NCBI GenBank assembly: GCA_045402695.1
Contig: JAWPNA010000490.1
Location: 1 to 7,577 of the forward strand
DNA from: JAWPNA01 sp045402695
Lineage (GTDB): Bacteria > Acidobacteriota > Polarisedimenticolia > JACPZX01 > DASXTC01
DNA: 7,577 nucleotides
Direction of reading: 5' to 3'
The notes under the pieces are model-generated. The model worked only from the letters and a program-made list of their open reading frames with translations. It made no database searches and was not told where the DNA came from. Positions 6,529-7,577 of the stretch are shown here, piece after piece (the first letter of the stretch is position 1; the number at the start of each line of letters is the position of its first letter). The position numbers and the translations under genes are program-made.

Positions 6529-7577
6529 TTGGCGAAACGGGCTAGAGTCATCACGGGCCTCGAAGCGCTGGCCCGCTCGCGGCCGGCGTGGCTGAGGAGG
6601 CGGCGCATCGGCCTGCTGATGCACCAGGCCTCCGTGACGCGCGAGCTGATCTCGGCCAAGGACGTCCTTCACCGTCTGTGCGGAGCCAACCTCGCCGTTA
6701 TGTTCGGCCCCCAGCACGGCATCGCCGGCGAGAAGCAGGACAACATGGTCGAGTCTCCCCACGCCACCGACGCGCGGCTGGGGATCCCGATCTTCAGCCT
6801 CTATTCCGAGACGCGCTCCCCCACGAGCCGGATGCTCGACCACATCGACACTTTGGTGGTGGACCTGCAGGATGTCGGCACGCGTGTCTACACGTTCGAA
6901 TGGACCACCGCCCTGGCGCTGGAAGCCTGCGCCATGGCCGGCAAGGCGGTGGTCGTGCTCGATCGGCCGAACCCGCTCGGCGGGCTGGCGTTGGAGGGAA
7001 ACCTCATCCGGCCGGGATACGAGTCGTTCGTCGGGCTGTACCCGGTCCCCATGCGCCACGGACTGACGCTCGGGGAGCTGGCGCTACTCGTCAACGAGCG
7101 GCTTCATGGGCGCGCCGGCACGCCGAGGTGCGATCTGACGGTGGTGCCGATGAAGGGGTGGCGGCGGCGCATGCGGTTCGAGGACACGGGCCTGCCCTGG
7201 GTCCTCCCCTCTCCCAACATGCCGGCACCCACCACCGCTGCGGTCTATCCGGGGCAGGTGCTGCTGGAAGGGACGAACCTGTCGGAGGGGCGAGGCACGA
7301 CGCGCCCCTTCGAGTTGTGGGGGGCGCCGTTTCTCGACACCTCCGCTTTGCGCGCGCGGTTCGAGAAGCGCAAGCTGCCCGGCTGCCGCCTGCGCGACCA
7401 CGACTTCGAGCCGACGTTCCACAAATGGAAGGGCGAGGTGTGCCGCGGATTCCAGATCCACGTCACCGATCCCGCCGCGTATCGACCGTACCTCACCACG
7501 CTGTGCCTCCTCCAGGATGTCGCGGCCTTGCACAAGGACCGGTTCGCCTGGAAACAACCGCCCTACGAGTACGTCAC
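6529..7577 (+). CDS. DUF1343 / NamZ-type exo-beta-N-acetylmuramidase homologue, 3' end outside the window
   Basis: The frame is open for 349 codons from TTG 6529 to the right edge. Family members are about 400 residues, so only the C-terminal part is missing. Characterised NamZ enzymes remove N-acetylmuramic acid from the non-reducing ends of peptidoglycan sugar chains. Family motifs in order: FGPQHGIAGEKQDNM (59-73), VDLQDVGTRVYTFEWT (111-126), VVLDRPNPLGG (142-152), YPVPMRHGLTLGELA (171-185), WVLPSPNMPAPTT (224-236) and LLEGTNLSEGRGTTRPFE (245-262). The Rossmann-like domain covers roughly the first two-thirds. The protein begins MAKRARVITGLEAL, with no signal peptide or lipobox, unlike secreted NamZ, so it probably acts in the cytoplasm on imported muropeptide sugars, or is exported in some other way. 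The first motif has Gln62 where many members have Glu (FGPEHG). I believe a Q-type subgroup exists. It is probably co-transcribed with the TPR gene. No other cell-wall recycling gene is visible. Confidence 0.9.
   Translation, partial: MAKRARVITGLEALARSRPAWLRRRRIGLLMHQASVTRELISAKDVLHRLCGANLAVMFGPQHGIAGEKQDNMVESPHATDARLGIPIFSLYSETRSPTSRMLDHIDTLVVDLQDVGTRVYTFEWTTALALEACAMAGKAVVVLDRPNPLGGLALEGNLIRPGYESFVGLYPVPMRHGLTLGELALLVNERLHGRAGTPRCDLTVVPMKGWRRRMRFEDTGLPWVLPSPNMPAPTTAAVYPGQVLLEGTNLSEGRGTTRPFELWGAPFLDTSALRARFEKRKLPGCRLRDHDFEPTFHKWKGEVCRGFQIHVTDPAAYRPYLTTLCLLQDVAALHKDRFAWKQPPYEYV

Noticed and set aside
6469..7059. Open frame of 196 codons on the minus strand opposite the NamZ-like gene
   Set aside because: It is antisense to conserved DUF1343 motifs and has no domain of its own.

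Overview
The window is a GC-rich stretch of bacterial chromosome with seven genes and no gap longer than about 140 bases. Five genes read leftward and two read rightward from a divergent intergenic region near 5859-5995. I see no tRNA or rRNA, transposase, phage gene, CRISPR array or long repeat. The gene content is housekeeping or envelope-related and looks native. GC-rich codon use, GTG and TTG starts, an isolated glgB, a plastocyanin-like lipoprotein, a Urate_ox_N membrane protein and a CRNC-type zinc-ribbon protein are together typical of Acidobacteriota or a related uncultured soil or sediment phylum. That placement comes from family recollection, not from a marker gene.

Minus strand, in order of transcription: (1) a full-length glycogen branching enzyme, glgB (5858-3639), followed directly by a perfect 8-bp GC hairpin; (2) a small nine-cysteine zinc-ribbon protein of unknown function (3517-3086); (3) overlapping it by ATGA, an exported PafA-type alkaline phosphatase with every expected metal and substrate residue (3089-1419); (4) a six-helix membrane protein of the Urate_ox_N (PuuD N-terminal) family without the usual cytochrome c tail (1343-663); (5) eight bases later, a lipoprotein with a plastocyanin-like type 1 copper site, cut off by the left edge (654-1).

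Plus strand: (6) a small four-repeat TPR protein (5996-6475), and (7) 53 bases later, a DUF1343/NamZ-type exo-beta-N-acetylmuramidase homologue with a TTG start and no signal peptide, cut off by the right edge (6529-7577).

The genes form pairs rather than one pathway. Zinc-ribbon and phosphatase are translationally coupled. The membrane protein and the copper lipoprotein form a likely redox pair at the cytoplasmic membrane and periplasm. TPR and NamZ probably share a transcript. The most interesting idea is that the copper lipoprotein stands in for the missing cytochrome c domain of the PuuD-like protein. Nothing here is clearly a new defence or mobile system.
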